64,000 bases of DNA from Gaiellasilicea sp037720595. Its GTDB lineage: Bacteria; Actinomycetota; Thermoleophilia; Gaiellales; Gaiellaceae. Positions 24,263 to 33,551 of the stretch are shown here, one piece after another. Where the stretch lies: the NCBI GenBank assembly GCA_037720595.1, contig JBBJLW010000008.1, positions 62,001 through 126,000 of the forward strand, written 5' to 3'. The position numbers were made by a program, and so were the translations under genes. The notes below the pieces were generated by a model. It saw only the letters and a list, made by a program, of their open reading frames with translations. It ran no database searches and was not told where the DNA came from. Position 1 is the stretch's first letter; each line of letters opens with the position of its first letter.

Positions 24263-25942
24263 TTAGACCCGTGGCAGCACGAAGTAGGGGCCGGGGATCG
24301 AGCTGCCCGGGCCGTAGATCTGGGTCGCGCCGACCGCGATGTAGGCGCTCGTGAACGAGTCGTTGCGGAGGAGCTTCCCTCGCTCGTAGATCTTCCTCGA
24401 CACGGTCACGTCGAAGCCGGACTGGTTCGAGCCGCTGACCGTCCGCACTGAGCCGGTCGGCGCGTAGGGATCGAGCGCGTAGGTCGTCTCCGGTGTGCGC
24501 CAGTTCAGCTGCGGGCCGGTTGCCGCGACGATTCTCCGCTTCGGATCGGTGCCGTAGAAGCTGAACGTGAGCGTGTCGTTCGTGTAGCTCGTCCCGATCA
24601 GGATTCCCGTCTTCAGGTCGTTGCGGAACGCGAAGTCGGGGCCGCCCCAGGAGACGGCCGCGTCGCGCCCCATCGGATAGTGGGAGATGTAGAAGCTGTG
24701 GTTCTGGCGCGCGAGGATCGGCAGGCCGAGTTCGAATGCGTTGTTGAAGAGCGTCGTCGCGGTCTGGCAGACGCCGCCGCCGATCGAGGGCACGAGCAGC
24801 GAGCCGATGATCATCTGGCCCTCGCGGAAGCCGCGCTCGACGGTGCGCGGGCCGACGGAGCCGTTGAACGAGAAGGTCTCGCCCGGCCGGATCAGGGTGC
24901 CGTCGATGTACTCGGCCATCAGGTGGATGTTGTGGATCCGGTTCGCCGAGGACGGGCCCATTTCGGTCGTGAAGCTCGAGATTCGCTGCCGGATTCCCAG
25001 CTCGTGCGCCTCGCGGGTCGTCAGGTCGGCGCGGGTCTGGCGGAGCGCGAGCGGCGCGACGCGGCGGTCCGAGTAGGCAGCGGCGGTGACCGAGGCGAGC
25101 GCCGCGTTCGGGTTGACGTCGAGGCCGGGTCGCGACGGCGTCAGCCGCACCGTCTCGCCCTCGATGGCGAACTGCGCGTTGGCGGCGCGCGAGCGCCAGG
25201 GGTCGAGTGCGGGCTTGACGGCCATCGCGAGCCGATCGCGGTCGAACGTGACGAGGAAGCGGTCCTTCCGCGGCGCGAACCGGATCAGGCGGGCGAGCAG
25301 CTCCGGCTCGAGCGTTCCGATCGTCTTTCCGTCGAAGACGAGCGAGATGGGCCTGGACACCAGCTCGCGGGCCGTAACAGTGGCCCGCTCGGCCTCGTCG
25401 GTCGTGAGAGTCGGGGCGACCCGAGTGAGAGGTGCGACGACCTCGCGCCGGCCGGCCAGCACCGAGGCGGCGAGTCTGGTCGAGAGTCGCTTTCCGTCGA
25501 TCAGCTCGCCGAGCCTGGCCGGGACGACTGCGAAGTCCGAGCCACGTCGCTCGACCCGGGCGGGCCGCGGCGTCGCGAGCCTTGCGCCGAGTCGCTCGTA
25601 CGCGCCAACGTTCGGTTGTACGGCGAGCACCGGGTCGACGTGCAGCCGCGGCGGGCTCGGATCGGCGAGCTGACGAATGCGGGTCAGCAAGGAGTCTCGT
25701 CCTGCGGCGCGCTTCGCCGTCTCGGTCTCCCGTGCGTCCACGACGAGCGCCTCGGACGCGCGGACGGTGTAGCTCCGACCCTGGACGGTCACCGCGATGG
25801 GCCGATCGAGGTCGAGCGCCCGCACCTCGACTCCTGGAAGGGGTTGCTCCCAGTACATGGCGTCGCGCGCGGCGACGACGGCGACGGCGGTCGCTACGAG
25901 CGCCGCCGACATCCAGCCCGCGCGGAACGCGACTCGCCTCAT
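24263..25942 (-). CDS. VanW-family exported protein (YoaR-like)
   Basis: This 559-residue exported protein starts with a signal anchor (MSAALVATAVAVVAARDAMYW). It contains repeated peptidoglycan-binding-like segments, then the VanW domain (RPGETFSFNGSVGPRT, GGGVCQTATTLFNNAF, ARQNHSFYISHYPMGRDA) and a C-terminal G5-like strand region. VanW/YoaR proteins act at the cell wall; activity is not established. The Cys in GGGVCQ is the conserved catalytic-like residue. It is divergent from selA, 42 nt apart. Confidence 0.85.
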   Translation of the reverse strand: MRRVAFRAGWMSAALVATAVAVVAARDAMYWEQPLPGVEVRALDLDRPIAVTVQGRSYTVRASEALVVDARETETAKRAAGRDSLLTRIRQLADPSPPRLHVDPVLAVQPNVGAYERLGARLATPRPARVERRGSDFAVVPARLGELIDGKRLSTRLAASVLAGRREVVAPLTRVAPTLTTDEAERATVTARELVSRPISLVFDGKTIGTLEPELLARLIRFAPRKDRFLVTFDRDRLAMAVKPALDPWRSRAANAQFAIEGETVRLTPSRPGLDVNPNAALASVTAAAYSDRRVAPLALRQTRADLTTREAHELGIRQRISSFTTEMGPSSANRIHNIHLMAEYIDGTLIRPGETFSFNGSVGPRTVERGFREGQMIIGSLLVPSIGGGVCQTATTLFNNAFELGLPILARQNHSFYISHYPMGRDAAVSWGGPDFAFRNDLKTGILIGTSYTNDTLTFSFYGTDPKRRIVAATGPQLNWRTPETTYALDPYAPTGSVRTVSGSNQSGFDVTVSRKIYERGKLLRNDSFTSAYIAVGATQIYGPGSSIPGPYFVLPRV

Positions 25943-25984
25943 GCTCGACAAAGTAGCCGCAAATTCCGCACTACACTCATATTC

Positions 25985-27292
25985 GTGCGCCTGCGCGATC
26001 TGCCTTCCATCGACGAGCTGCTCCGCGACGAGCGGCTCGCAGCCGAGTCGCGCCCGCTGGCGCTGGCAGCCGCCCGTTCGGCGCTCGAACGGGCTCGAGA
26101 GGAGATCCGCGCTGGCGCCGAGCCGGGCTTTGTCGATTCGGGCGACCTCGTCGAACGGACGCTGGCGGATCTCTCGAGGCAGCGCCGGCCGCAGCTCAGG
26201 CGAGTGCTCAACGCGACGGGTGTCCTCCTCCACACGAATCTCGGTCGCGCGCCGCTCGCCGCGGCGGCGCTCGAGCGCGTGCTCGCGATCGGCGGGGGCT
26301 ACTCCAACCTCGAGTACGACCTGACGGCGGGGGCGCGGGGCTCGCGGCAGGATCACCTCGCCCCGCTCGTGCGCCGGTTGACCGGGGCGGAGGCCGCGCT
26401 CGTCGTCAACAACAACGCCGCCGCCGTGCTGCTGGCGCTGGCCGCGCTCGCGGAGGGCCGCGAGGTGCTCGTCTCCCGCGGTGAGTTGATCGAGATCGGC
26501 GACGGCTTCCGGATTCCCGACGTGCTCGCCCGCTCCGGCGCCCGACTCCGCGAGGTGGGGACGACGAACCGGACGCGCGTCGAGGACTACGAGGCGGCGA
26601 TCGGGCCGGAGACGGCGCTCGTCCTGCGGGTGCACCAGTCGAACTTCCGTCAGGTTGGATTCACGGAGAGCCCGCGGCTCGGCGCGCTGGCGCAGATGGC
26701 GAAGCGCGCCGGGCTGCCGCTCGTCGACGATCTCGGCTCAGGGGCGCTCGTCGAGCTCGAGGGGGAGCCGACGCCCGCCTCCAGCCTCGCCGCCGGCTCC
26801 GATCTCGTGTGCTTCTCGGGAGACAAGCTGCTCGGCGGACCCCAGGCGGGGATCGTCGCCGGCGCTGCCGAGCTCGTCGAGTGCCTCCGGCGGCATCCGC
26901 TCCAGCGCGCGCTGCGCGCCGACAAGCTCTCCCTCGCCGCGCTCGAGGGCACGCTCGCGCTCTATCTGGACCTGCCCGGCGAGATCCCCGTTCTGCGGAT
27001 GCTGCGCGAGTCGGCCGAGGCAGTGCGCGCCCGCGCCCAGACGCTCGCGGCCGCTGTCGGCGGCTCGGTGGAGGAGACCGTCGCGCGCGTCGGCGGCGGC
27101 GCGCTCCCGCTCGCCGAGCTGCCGAGCTACGCCTGCGCCGTCGAGGAGGAGCTGTCCGGGCCGCTCCGCTTACACGAGCCGCCGGTGCTCGCCGTCGTCC
27201 GCGACGGCCGCACGCTCCTCGATTGCCGCACGCTGACCGACTCAGAGGCCGGGGAGGTCGCGGAAGCGGTCCGCGCGTGTCGCTCACGGTAG
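25985..27292 (+). CDS. selA: L-seryl-tRNA(Sec) selenium transferase
   Basis: This 435-residue PLP enzyme converts Ser-tRNA(Sec) to Sec-tRNA(Sec) with selenophosphate. Signature features are RRVLNATGVLLHTNLGRAPL, ALVVNNNAAAVLL, and the PLP lysine in CFSGDKLLGGPQAG. The GTG at 25985 gives the normal N-terminus (RLRDLPSIDELL). It overlaps selB by 16 nt. With selB, selC and two UGA-containing frames in the window, it supports active Sec decoding. selD was not seen here. Confidence 0.96.
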   Translation: MRLRDLPSIDELLRDERLAAESRPLALAAARSALERAREEIRAGAEPGFVDSGDLVERTLADLSRQRRPQLRRVLNATGVLLHTNLGRAPLAAAALERVLAIGGGYSNLEYDLTAGARGSRQDHLAPLVRRLTGAEAALVVNNNAAAVLLALAALAEGREVLVSRGELIEIGDGFRIPDVLARSGARLREVGTTNRTRVEDYEAAIGPETALVLRVHQSNFRQVGFTESPRLGALAQMAKRAGLPLVDDLGSGALVELEGEPTPASSLAAGSDLVCFSGDKLLGGPQAGIVAGAAELVECLRRHPLQRALRADKLSLAALEGTLALYLDLPGEIPVLRMLRESAEAVRARAQTLAAAVGGSVEETVARVGGGALPLAELPSYACAVEEELSGPLRLHEPPVLAVVRDGRTLLDCRTLTDSEAGEVAEAVRACRSR

Positions 27293-28896
27293 GCACCGCC
27301 GGCCACGTCGACCACGGCAAGACGTGGCTCGTGCGGGCGTTGACCGGGAAGGACACCGACCGGCTGCCCGAGGAGCAGGCGCGCGGGATCTCGATCGATC
27401 TCGGCTACGCGCCGCTCGAGCTCGCCGACGGGCGGCGGCTCTCGCTGATCGACGTGCCGGGCCACGAGCGGTTCGTCCGCAACATGGTCGCGGGCGCGAC
27501 CGGGATCGACCTCTTCCTGCTCGTGCTCGACGCGAACGAAGGCGCCCGGGCGCAGACCCACGAGCACCTTGCGATCCTCTCCCTGCTAGGGATCGAGCAC
27601 GGTGTCGTTGCGGTCACGAAGGCGGACGCGGTCGACGCCGAGACGCTGGAGTTCGCGCTGGACGAGGCGCGCGAGCTCGTGCCTGGAGCGGAGGTCGTCG
27701 CAGTGAGCGCGAAGACGGGCGCCGGCCTCGACGAGCTGCGCGCCGCGCTCGGGCAGACGGCCGACTTAGTGTTGAAACAACACAATGTCGATCGTCCGGC
27801 CCGTCTTCACGTCGATCGCGTCTTCACGCTGCCTGGAATCGGAACGGTGGTGACCGGCACGCTCTGGTCGGGCTCGGTCGCGGCCGGTGACGTCCTGCGG
27901 TTGGAGCCTCGCGGGCTCGTCGCGCGTGTCCGCAGCGTCCAGGTCCACGATCTCCCCGTCGAGCGTGCCGAGGCCGGTCAGCGGGTGGCGCTCGCGCTCC
28001 CGGGGATCGAGCGCAGCCGGTTTCGTCGCGGTGACGTACTCGTCACGCCGGGCGCGTTTTTGGCGAGCTATCGCGTGGACGTCGTGCTCGAGGAGCTCGC
28101 GCCGATCGCCGACGGCACGCGCCTGCTGGTCCACCACGGCACTTCGAGCATTCTTGGCCGCGTCGTCCGCACGGGTGAGCGCTTCGCTCAGCTCCGGCTG
28201 GCCGCGCCGGTCGTAGCCGCGCGAGGCGACCGTGTCGTCCTGCGGGAGGAGACGACGGTCGGCGGCGGTCTGATTATCGATCCGGCGCCGCCTCGGCATG
28301 CCGATCTCGCCCGATTCGAGCGGTCGAAGCGGGGAGAGAAGACGATTCACGCGCCCGTGGTCGTCGACGGGGAGTGGCGCTACGGGGAGGCCTGGCTCGG
28401 GGAGCTCGAGGCCCGGCTCACGGCGCGGATCGCGACAGCGGATCCGCTCGATCCGGGCGTCGACGCGCCGACCGAGCCCTGGGCGAAGGACGTGCTTCCT
28501 CGGCTTCCGTTCGAGCGCCGCGGCTCGCGCCTCTATCTTCCGGGCGCCGGTGCGCGCCTCGGCTCCCGCGAGGTCGAGGCGGCGGCAATCGAGGCGCAGC
28601 TCGCCGAGGCGGATCCGGGCGCCGCCAGGTTCGACGACCCCGAGCTCGCTCGGTTTCTCGAGAACGCCGGCCGGCTCGTGCGGCTCGGCGACGGCTACGC
28701 GGTCTCGGTGGCGGCGTACGAGCGAGCGAGGGCGCTCGTCGTCGAGGAATGCGCCGACGCGGGCCGGATCGCGCTCGCCCGCTTCCGAGATCTCGCCGGC
28801 TGCGGCAGGCGCGACGCCCAGCTCCTGCTCGAACGGCTCGATGCGGACGGCGTCACCCGACGTGTCGGCGACGAGCGCGTGCTCCGCCGCCGCTGA
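27277..28896 (+). CDS. selB: Selenocysteine-specific elongation factor
   Basis: This 539-residue GTPase delivers Sec-tRNA(Sec) to the ribosome at UGA codons with a SECIS. GTPase motifs: GHVDHGKT (G1), DVPGHE (G3), TKAD (G4). Elongation-factor domains 2-3 follow, and the C-terminal third carries SECIS-binding winged helices (ARFRDLAGCGRRDAQLLLERL). It is shorter than E. coli SelB (614), suggesting a compact winged-helix region and perhaps a simple SECIS. The GTG at 27277 overlaps the end of selA. Confidence 0.95.
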   Translation: MSLTVGTAGHVDHGKTWLVRALTGKDTDRLPEEQARGISIDLGYAPLELADGRRLSLIDVPGHERFVRNMVAGATGIDLFLLVLDANEGARAQTHEHLAILSLLGIEHGVVAVTKADAVDAETLEFALDEARELVPGAEVVAVSAKTGAGLDELRAALGQTADLVLKQHNVDRPARLHVDRVFTLPGIGTVVTGTLWSGSVAAGDVLRLEPRGLVARVRSVQVHDLPVERAEAGQRVALALPGIERSRFRRGDVLVTPGAFLASYRVDVVLEELAPIADGTRLLVHHGTSSILGRVVRTGERFAQLRLAAPVVAARGDRVVLREETTVGGGLIIDPAPPRHADLARFERSKRGEKTIHAPVVVDGEWRYGEAWLGELEARLTARIATADPLDPGVDAPTEPWAKDVLPRLPFERRGSRLYLPGAGARLGSREVEAAAIEAQLAEADPGAARFDDPELARFLENAGRLVRLGDGYAVSVAAYERARALVVEECADAGRIALARFRDLAGCGRRDAQLLLERLDADGVTRRVGDERVLRRR

Positions 28897-28915
28897 TCGC
28901 TGCAACACTTCCCCC

Positions 28916-29377
28916 ATGCGCGGTTTCCTCGTCCTCCTGCTCCTCGCCTCGCTCCTTGCGGTGGGACCGAGCTTCGCGTCGGCTTTGGAGCCGGGATTCG
29001 CACGCGGTACCGCGACGATCTCGACCGGCAGCCGCCAGGTGGTGCTCCGGGTCGAGCTCGCGCGTACGCCCGCGCAGCGCTCGCGCGGGCTGATGGGTCG
29101 CCGCTCGCTTGCTCCGCTCGCCGGGATGGTGTTCCAGTACTCGAGCTCGACGACCGGCGCTTTCTGGATGAAGAACACGCTGATCCCACTCGACATAGCC
29201 TTCTACGACGGTCGCGGCCGGATCCTCCGAACCTTCACGATGCAGCCCTGCCGCACCGAGATCTGTCCGCTCTACGACCCGGGCGACGCCTTTCGCGGGG
29301 CGCTCGAGGTGAACGCGGGCTCGTTCCGCCGCTGGGGCGTCGAGCGCGGCGACCGGATCGTCGTGCGGGTGGGCTAG
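28916..29377 (+). CDS. DUF192 exported protein
   Basis: This 153-residue protein has a signal peptide (FLVLLLLASLLAVGPSFASA) and the DUF192 core: AQRSRGLMGRRSLAPLAGM, FWMKNTLIPLDIAFYD and MQPCRTEICPLYDPG. The beta-barrel family has no agreed function. The start is ATG 28916, about 20 nt after selB. Its last codons overlap the convergent membrane protein gene by 4 nt. Confidence 0.88.
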   Translation: MRGFLVLLLLASLLAVGPSFASALEPGFARGTATISTGSRQVVLRVELARTPAQRSRGLMGRRSLAPLAGMVFQYSSSTTGAFWMKNTLIPLDIAFYDGRGRILRTFTMQPCRTEICPLYDPGDAFRGALEVNAGSFRRWGVERGDRIVVRVG

Positions 29378-30447
29378 GCCGACGCGACCGGCGCTTTCTC
29401 AGGCGGTTCCGGCTCGCGCTCGACGACCGTGCGCATCGCACCCGAGAGCATCATCCGCGTCCAGCGCTCGCTGAAGCCCGCGAGGAACGAGACGACGACG
29501 AAGAACGGGAGCGTCAGCGTGTCCTGCTCGATTGGGACGAGCGGCGTCTGGAAGAGGAAGTAGACCACGATCCCCGAGACCGAGCCGATCAGCGGCCGGT
29601 AGGCGCCGACGAGCGTGACGTCCCAGCGGGAGAGCTCGTGGTCGATCGCGAAGCTCCCGCGGCCGCTCATCCGCATCAGCACGCTGATCACGGCCCCGAT
29701 CCCGCCGGCGGCTGCCGAGGCGTAGAACTCGCGTGTGTCGCCGGCGCCGAGCGCGAGCGCGCCAAAGAGTGCGAGGACGCCCGCCGTCGCGAGCGCGAGA
29801 GCAACGAGGACGACGACCCCTAGCCCGAGCATCCCCTCGACGTAGCGCATCTTCGCGCGCTTCTCGCCCGACCGGAATGTGTAGTCCTCGATCCGACGCA
29901 GCTCGGCGCGCTCGCTGGCGGCGAAGCGCGCTGCCAGCTCCGGCGAGGGCGGCGCAGCACGATGACGCTCGATGAATCCGAGTAGATGCGACTCGACGAG
30001 CAGGAGCCACTGCATCACGACCGCGCGTGGCACCCCCTCGAGGCCGTGCGCGGCCTTGATCGCGAGGATGTCGCAGTCGTGGAGGAGATCGGCGATCTCG
30101 TGCGTGTCGCCGGTCAACCAGTCCGAGACGCGGTGAAGCCGGTACTCGAGCTTCGTGCGGCGCCGGAGCAGGCGTCCGTGACGAACCTGCTCCCGGCGCG
30201 TCAGCGCGACGGCGGAGGGCGCTTCCCGACACCAGTAGGCATCGACGATCTCGCCGGTAGCGGCCTCGAAGTCTGCGCGGAGCTGCGCGAACTTTCCCCG
30301 AGTCGCGTCGCCGCCCGGCTCCTCGCTCGAATCCCACTGATGATGCGCCCGGACGAGGTCCGAGAAGGACACCCGGGACGTGCCGTTTCCGTTCGTCGCC
30401 GGTGCTCGTCTCACCGGTGCCGGGTCGCGCGCGATCCCTTCGGGCAT
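29374..30447 (-). CDS. Membrane protein of unknown function
   Basis: This 357-residue protein has a hydrophilic N-terminal half with charged helices (RREQVRHGRLLRRRTKLEYRL). The C-terminal part has about four hydrophobic segments (GMLGLGVVVLVALALATAGV, AAAGGIGAVISVLMRM, PLIGSVSGIVVYFLFQ, LPFFVVVSFLAGF). The GxGAxISVLMRM pattern suggests pore-lining or helix packing, but no family was recognised. It is convergent with the DUF192 gene. Confidence 0.6.
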   Translation of the reverse strand: MPEGIARDPAPVRRAPATNGNGTSRVSFSDLVRAHHQWDSSEEPGGDATRGKFAQLRADFEAATGEIVDAYWCREAPSAVALTRREQVRHGRLLRRRTKLEYRLHRVSDWLTGDTHEIADLLHDCDILAIKAAHGLEGVPRAVVMQWLLLVESHLLGFIERHRAAPPSPELAARFAASERAELRRIEDYTFRSGEKRAKMRYVEGMLGLGVVVLVALALATAGVLALFGALALGAGDTREFYASAAAGGIGAVISVLMRMSGRGSFAIDHELSRWDVTLVGAYRPLIGSVSGIVVYFLFQTPLVPIEQDTLTLPFFVVVSFLAGFSERWTRMMLSGAMRTVVEREPEPPEKAPVASA

Positions 30448-30514
30448 CGAATCTCCCTCCGGCCGCAGCTCGACTGTACGTATCCCGCCCAGGATAGCCC
30501 GCCCGCGGCAGGCG

Positions 30515-31429
30515 TTACAAGGGCGTCACGTCCAAACGGAGCACATCCGGGCGGTGATAGTGGCCGGCCGGGTCGAAGCGCTGCCGCTCCTCAGCGAGCC
30601 GGGCCGGCTCGAGGTCGGCGTAGAGGATTCCCTCGTTGTCATAGAGCGGCCCTGCGAGGTAGGACCCGTCGGGGGCGAGAATCGCACTGCCGCCGCGGCC
30701 GAGGATGCCGTGCCCCTCGAGCTCGTCGTGTAGCGGGAAGTCGGCGGGATACGACTCGGCGCGCTGGAAGTGGCACGGCGCGATCACGAACGCCCGTGAC
30801 TCGCGCGCGATATGGACGAGCGTCGCCTGCCACGCGTCGCCGTCGTCGGCGGTCGAAGCGATGTAGAGCTCGACGCCCGACTCGTAGAGGGCGAAGCGAG
30901 CGAGCGGCATGTAGTTCTCCCAGCAGATCAGGCCACCGATCCGTCCAATCGGGGTCTCGAGCGCCCGCAGGCCTCGGCCGTCGCCCTGGCCCCAGACCAG
31001 TCGCTCGTGGTTCGTCGGTACGAGCTTGCGGTGGTGGAGGACGAGCTCGCCGGCCGGGGAGTGGTAGAGGAGAGAGTTGTAGATCGTGCCTGGCCGCGCC
31101 GGATCGAGCTCGTTGACGCCGGTCACGAGCCAGACGCCGTTCTCGCGAGCGATCGTGCCGAGCCGGTCGGCGTCCGGACCGGGCACCTCGAGCGACTCGC
31201 GATGGAGGAGCGCGAACGCGGCCTTGGCCCGCGGATCGGCCCAGCCGGCAAGCGCCTTCGCCCACGCCGAGCTCGGGTAGGCCGGGACGAACGTCTCCGG
31301 GAAGACGACGAGGCCGGCGTCAGCCGCCGCGGCCTCGGCCGTCCGCTCCGCGAGCCGGTCGAGGGTCGCCGCGCGGTCGAGGATCACGGGCTCGACCTGG
31401 CAGCAGGCGACCTTCAGCGACTCTTTCAT
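30515..31429 (-). CDS. Nitrilase-superfamily amidohydrolase
   Basis: This 304-residue enzyme has the nitrilase triad: Glu in VVFPETFVP, Lys in HHRKLVPT, and Cys in GLICWENY. The sequence NHERLVWGQGDG and CWENYMPLARFALY are typical of true nitrilases that convert nitriles to acids and ammonia. The ATG at 31427-31429 overlaps the cupin stop as TGATG, so the two are co-translated. Confidence 0.9.
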   Translation of the reverse strand: MKESLKVACCQVEPVILDRAATLDRLAERTAEAAAADAGLVVFPETFVPAYPSSAWAKALAGWADPRAKAAFALLHRESLEVPGPDADRLGTIARENGVWLVTGVNELDPARPGTIYNSLLYHSPAGELVLHHRKLVPTNHERLVWGQGDGRGLRALETPIGRIGGLICWENYMPLARFALYESGVELYIASTADDGDAWQATLVHIARESRAFVIAPCHFQRAESYPADFPLHDELEGHGILGRGGSAILAPDGSYLAGPLYDNEGILYADLEPARLAEERQRFDPAGHYHRPDVLRLDVTPL

Positions 31430-31788
31430 CACGCCCAGAGCAGCGGTTGGTATCCGCTCGTCCTCGGCGCCGACACGATGAGCACGGTCGCGTCTGCCTC
31501 GCTTCTGTTGACGACCGTGCGCACGGGATCCGGGTCGAGTCGCGCGAACGTCCCAGCCGGCGCGGGGTGGTCCTCGCCGTCGATCACGAGCGTCGCCTCG
31601 CCGGAGAGCACGATGAAGACCTCCTCCTGGTCTCTCTCTCGCTCGGTGTGCTCGGGAATCGTCTCCCCTGGCGACAACTCGGCGACGTTCATCCCGAACG
31701 ACGTCAGGCCGAGCCCCTTGCGCGCTAGCGCCCATTTCGGGAACGGACGCTCGAAGTCGTCCAGATGAAGGATCGTGTACGCCGCCAT
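31429..31788 (-). CDS. Single-domain cupin protein
   Basis: This 119-residue cupin has motif 1 GETIPEHTERERDQEEVFIVLSG, with metal-binding His/Glu positions, and a less conserved motif 2 (PAGTFARLDPDPVRTVVN) lacking the usual second His. Cupins bind metal and small substrates, or act as sensors. It is coupled to the nitrilase and probably serves the same pathway. Confidence 0.82.
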   Translation of the reverse strand: MAAYTILHLDDFERPFPKWALARKGLGLTSFGMNVAELSPGETIPEHTERERDQEEVFIVLSGEATLVIDGEDHPAPAGTFARLDPDPVRTVVNRSEADATVLIVSAPRTSGYQPLLWA

Positions 31789-31949
31789 CGCTTCCTCCTG
31801 TCGTGTCCTCCGATTGGTTCGAGCGATCCTCTCAGACGGCTGGGCTCGGTGGAAGGTTTTCGTAAAGCCGCTGTAAAAGCGTTTTCCTTCCTCTTTTCGG
31901 CGCCATAACTACCTGTTTTGTTCGATACAAGGGAAACAGGAGGAACGAA

Positions 31950-33017
31950 ATGAGAGCTGGACTACGCAGGTCACGGACGGCGCTGCTCGCGCTCGTTGTC
32001 GTCACCCTGACGGGCCTCGTCGCCGCCACCACGGCGCTTGCGGCCTCCCCGCGCTCGACCTCGCCCCCGACAATCGAGGGCACGTATCGCCAGGGCTCGA
32101 CGCTGACCACGAGCAACGGGCTCTGGGCGAACGACCCGACATCGTTCACGTATCGCTGGCAGCGGTGCGATTCGAATGGCGCCAACTGCGTCGTGATCCC
32201 GGGCGAGACCTCGCAGCGCTACCGGCTCGCCCAGGCGGACGTCGGCCGGACGATCGTCTCGCTCGTCACCGCCCGCAACGCGGACGGCAGCACCACGGCG
32301 AACTCGCGGCCGACGCCGGTGATCGCCGACAACACGGCGCCGCGGAACTCGAAGGAGCCGTCCATCAGCGGAGATGCGGTCGTCGGCGAGACCCTGACCG
32401 CCGATCCGGGCAACTGGGACGGCGCGCCGAACTTCCAGTTCAGCTGGCTGCAGTGCGATGCGGCCGGATCCGGGTGCTCGGACACGGGCGCTCGCGGGCG
32501 CACCTACGGCGTCCGCTCGGCCGACCAGGGTCGCACGCTCCGCGTTCAGGTTCGGGCGACGAACCCGCAGGGCTCCTCGACCGCGATCTCGAACCCGACC
32601 GCCGTCGTGCGGGCAACCGGTGGCGGCGGTGGTGGCGGTGGCGGCGGCTCGGCCGTTCCTGTCACGAGCATCTCTCTGCCCGACCGGCTCGTGATCAGCG
32701 GCTTCTCGGCGACGCCGTTCCGCAACCGCACCGACCCGGTCACGCTCCGGATCCGTGTCAGCGACACGCGCGGCCGGCTCGTCCAGGGTGCGCTGGTGCT
32801 CGCGAGCGCGGTGCCCTTCGGCCGCGTCACGACCGCTCCCGAGACGGCGACCGACTCGAGTGGAATCGCCACGATCAGCGTCCGCGCGACCTCGCGTCTG
32901 GCCCTGATCCGCGGAACCGCGGTGCAGTTCTTCCTGCGGGCCCGCAAGCCCGGCGACAACATCCTCGCGGGTGTCTCGAGCCGGCGGCTCGTCCAGGTTC
33001 AGATCATCACTGGCTAG
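31950..33017 (+). CDS. Secreted Ig-like repeat protein
   Basis: This 355-residue protein has a signal peptide (LLALVVVTLTGLVAATTALA), then two Ig-like repeats with the signature YRWQRCDSNGANCVVI / SWLQCDAAGSGCSD, each with two Cys that probably form a disulfide and YxLxxADxG ends. A Gly linker (about 10 G) leads to a third beta-rich domain. Such WQRC repeats are common in Thermoleophilia surface proteins. A strong AGGAGG site lies 6 nt before the ATG. It is followed by a terminator and selC. Confidence 0.78.
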   Translation: MRAGLRRSRTALLALVVVTLTGLVAATTALAASPRSTSPPTIEGTYRQGSTLTTSNGLWANDPTSFTYRWQRCDSNGANCVVIPGETSQRYRLAQADVGRTIVSLVTARNADGSTTANSRPTPVIADNTAPRNSKEPSISGDAVVGETLTADPGNWDGAPNFQFSWLQCDAAGSGCSDTGARGRTYGVRSADQGRTLRVQVRATNPQGSSTAISNPTAVVRATGGGGGGGGGGSAVPVTSISLPDRLVISGFSATPFRNRTDPVTLRIRVSDTRGRLVQGALVLASAVPFGRVTTAPETATDSSGIATISVRATSRLALIRGTAVQFFLRARKPGDNILAGVSSRRLVQVQIITG

Positions 33018-33031
33018 GACGCCGATTCCGA

Positions 33032-33061
33032 GGTGGGGTCGCCCCTCCGGGCGGCCCCACC
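33032..33061 (+). terminator. GC-rich terminator-like hairpin
   Basis: GGTGGGGTCGCCC (33032-33044) pairs with GGGCGGCCCCACC (33049-33061) with one G-U pair and loop CTCC. It begins 14 nt after the stop of the Ig-like protein. No T-tract follows, as is common for actinobacterial terminators. It separates this gene from selC. Confidence 0.7.
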
Positions 33062-33099
33062 CGAGCTCGCCAGGCCAACCTCCGAGGTAGGCTGGCCGC

Positions 33100-33192
33100 G
33101 GAGCGGCACGGGCCCGGTGGCCCAACTGGTCTTCAAAACCGGTCCGGTCGTGCAACCCACGGCTTGGTGGGTTCGACTCCCACGCCGCTCCG
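33100..33192 (+). tRNA. selC: Selenocysteine tRNA (anticodon UCA)
   Basis: This 93-nt tRNA has an 8-bp acceptor stem (GGAGCGGC with GCCGCTCC) plus G73, and an anticodon stem CTGGT/ACCGG closing loop CTTCAAA with anticodon TCA. It has an extended variable arm and T-arm GGTTCGACTCC. Long size and the 8-bp acceptor stem are specific for bacterial tRNA-Sec. CCA is not encoded. This shows UGA can be decoded as Sec in this genome. Confidence 0.95.
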
Positions 33193-33198
33193 TTCGTT

Positions 33199-33498
33199 CT
33201 AGCTCTGCCCCACCACGTGCACGGCGACCTCGTACTCGTAGGCGCTGACGACGGCGCTGTCGACCGAGCGAGCGGCGGCCGTGCGGAGTCGGCTCCCCGC
33301 AGTCCGGCTCGCCTCGAGCGCGCCCCGGCTCGTCCACAGCGTCAGCGCCGTCGCGCGATCGTCCTCGCCGTTGACGATGAAGAGGGCCTCGCTGAACCCG
33401 TCCAGGCTGCTGATCTCTTCGAGGGCCGAGCCGAAGCTCTTCACTGCATCGTCCATTCGCCCGCCGGCGATCTCGTACGTGCTGACTCGTGCGAACAC
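33199..33498 (-). CDS. Dimeric alpha/beta-barrel (ABM-like) protein
   Basis: This 99-residue protein starts FARVSTYEIAGGRMDDAVKSF and has the pattern of antibiotic-biosynthesis-monooxygenase-like ferredoxin folds, with a central LFIVNGEDDRATALTLW strand. No catalytic residue can be named. A strong AGGAGG site lies 7 nt upstream of its GTG. It is divergent from the amidase gene and convergent with selC. Confidence 0.55.
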   Translation of the reverse strand: MFARVSTYEIAGGRMDDAVKSFGSALEEISSLDGFSEALFIVNGEDDRATALTLWTSRGALEASRTAGSRLRTAAARSVDSAVVSAYEYEVAVHVVGQS

Positions 33499-33551
33499 GG
33501 TTCTTCCTCCTTTTATTCGGAGCCTATGCGCTCAACCTGGCATCCCGTACG

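Noticed and set aside
33489..33551. Hydrophobic N-terminal leader of the amidase (MRTRFFLLLF)
   Set aside because: The stretch is the complement of the AGGAGG site and start of the divergent gene at 33498, so it looks like a false signal peptide.
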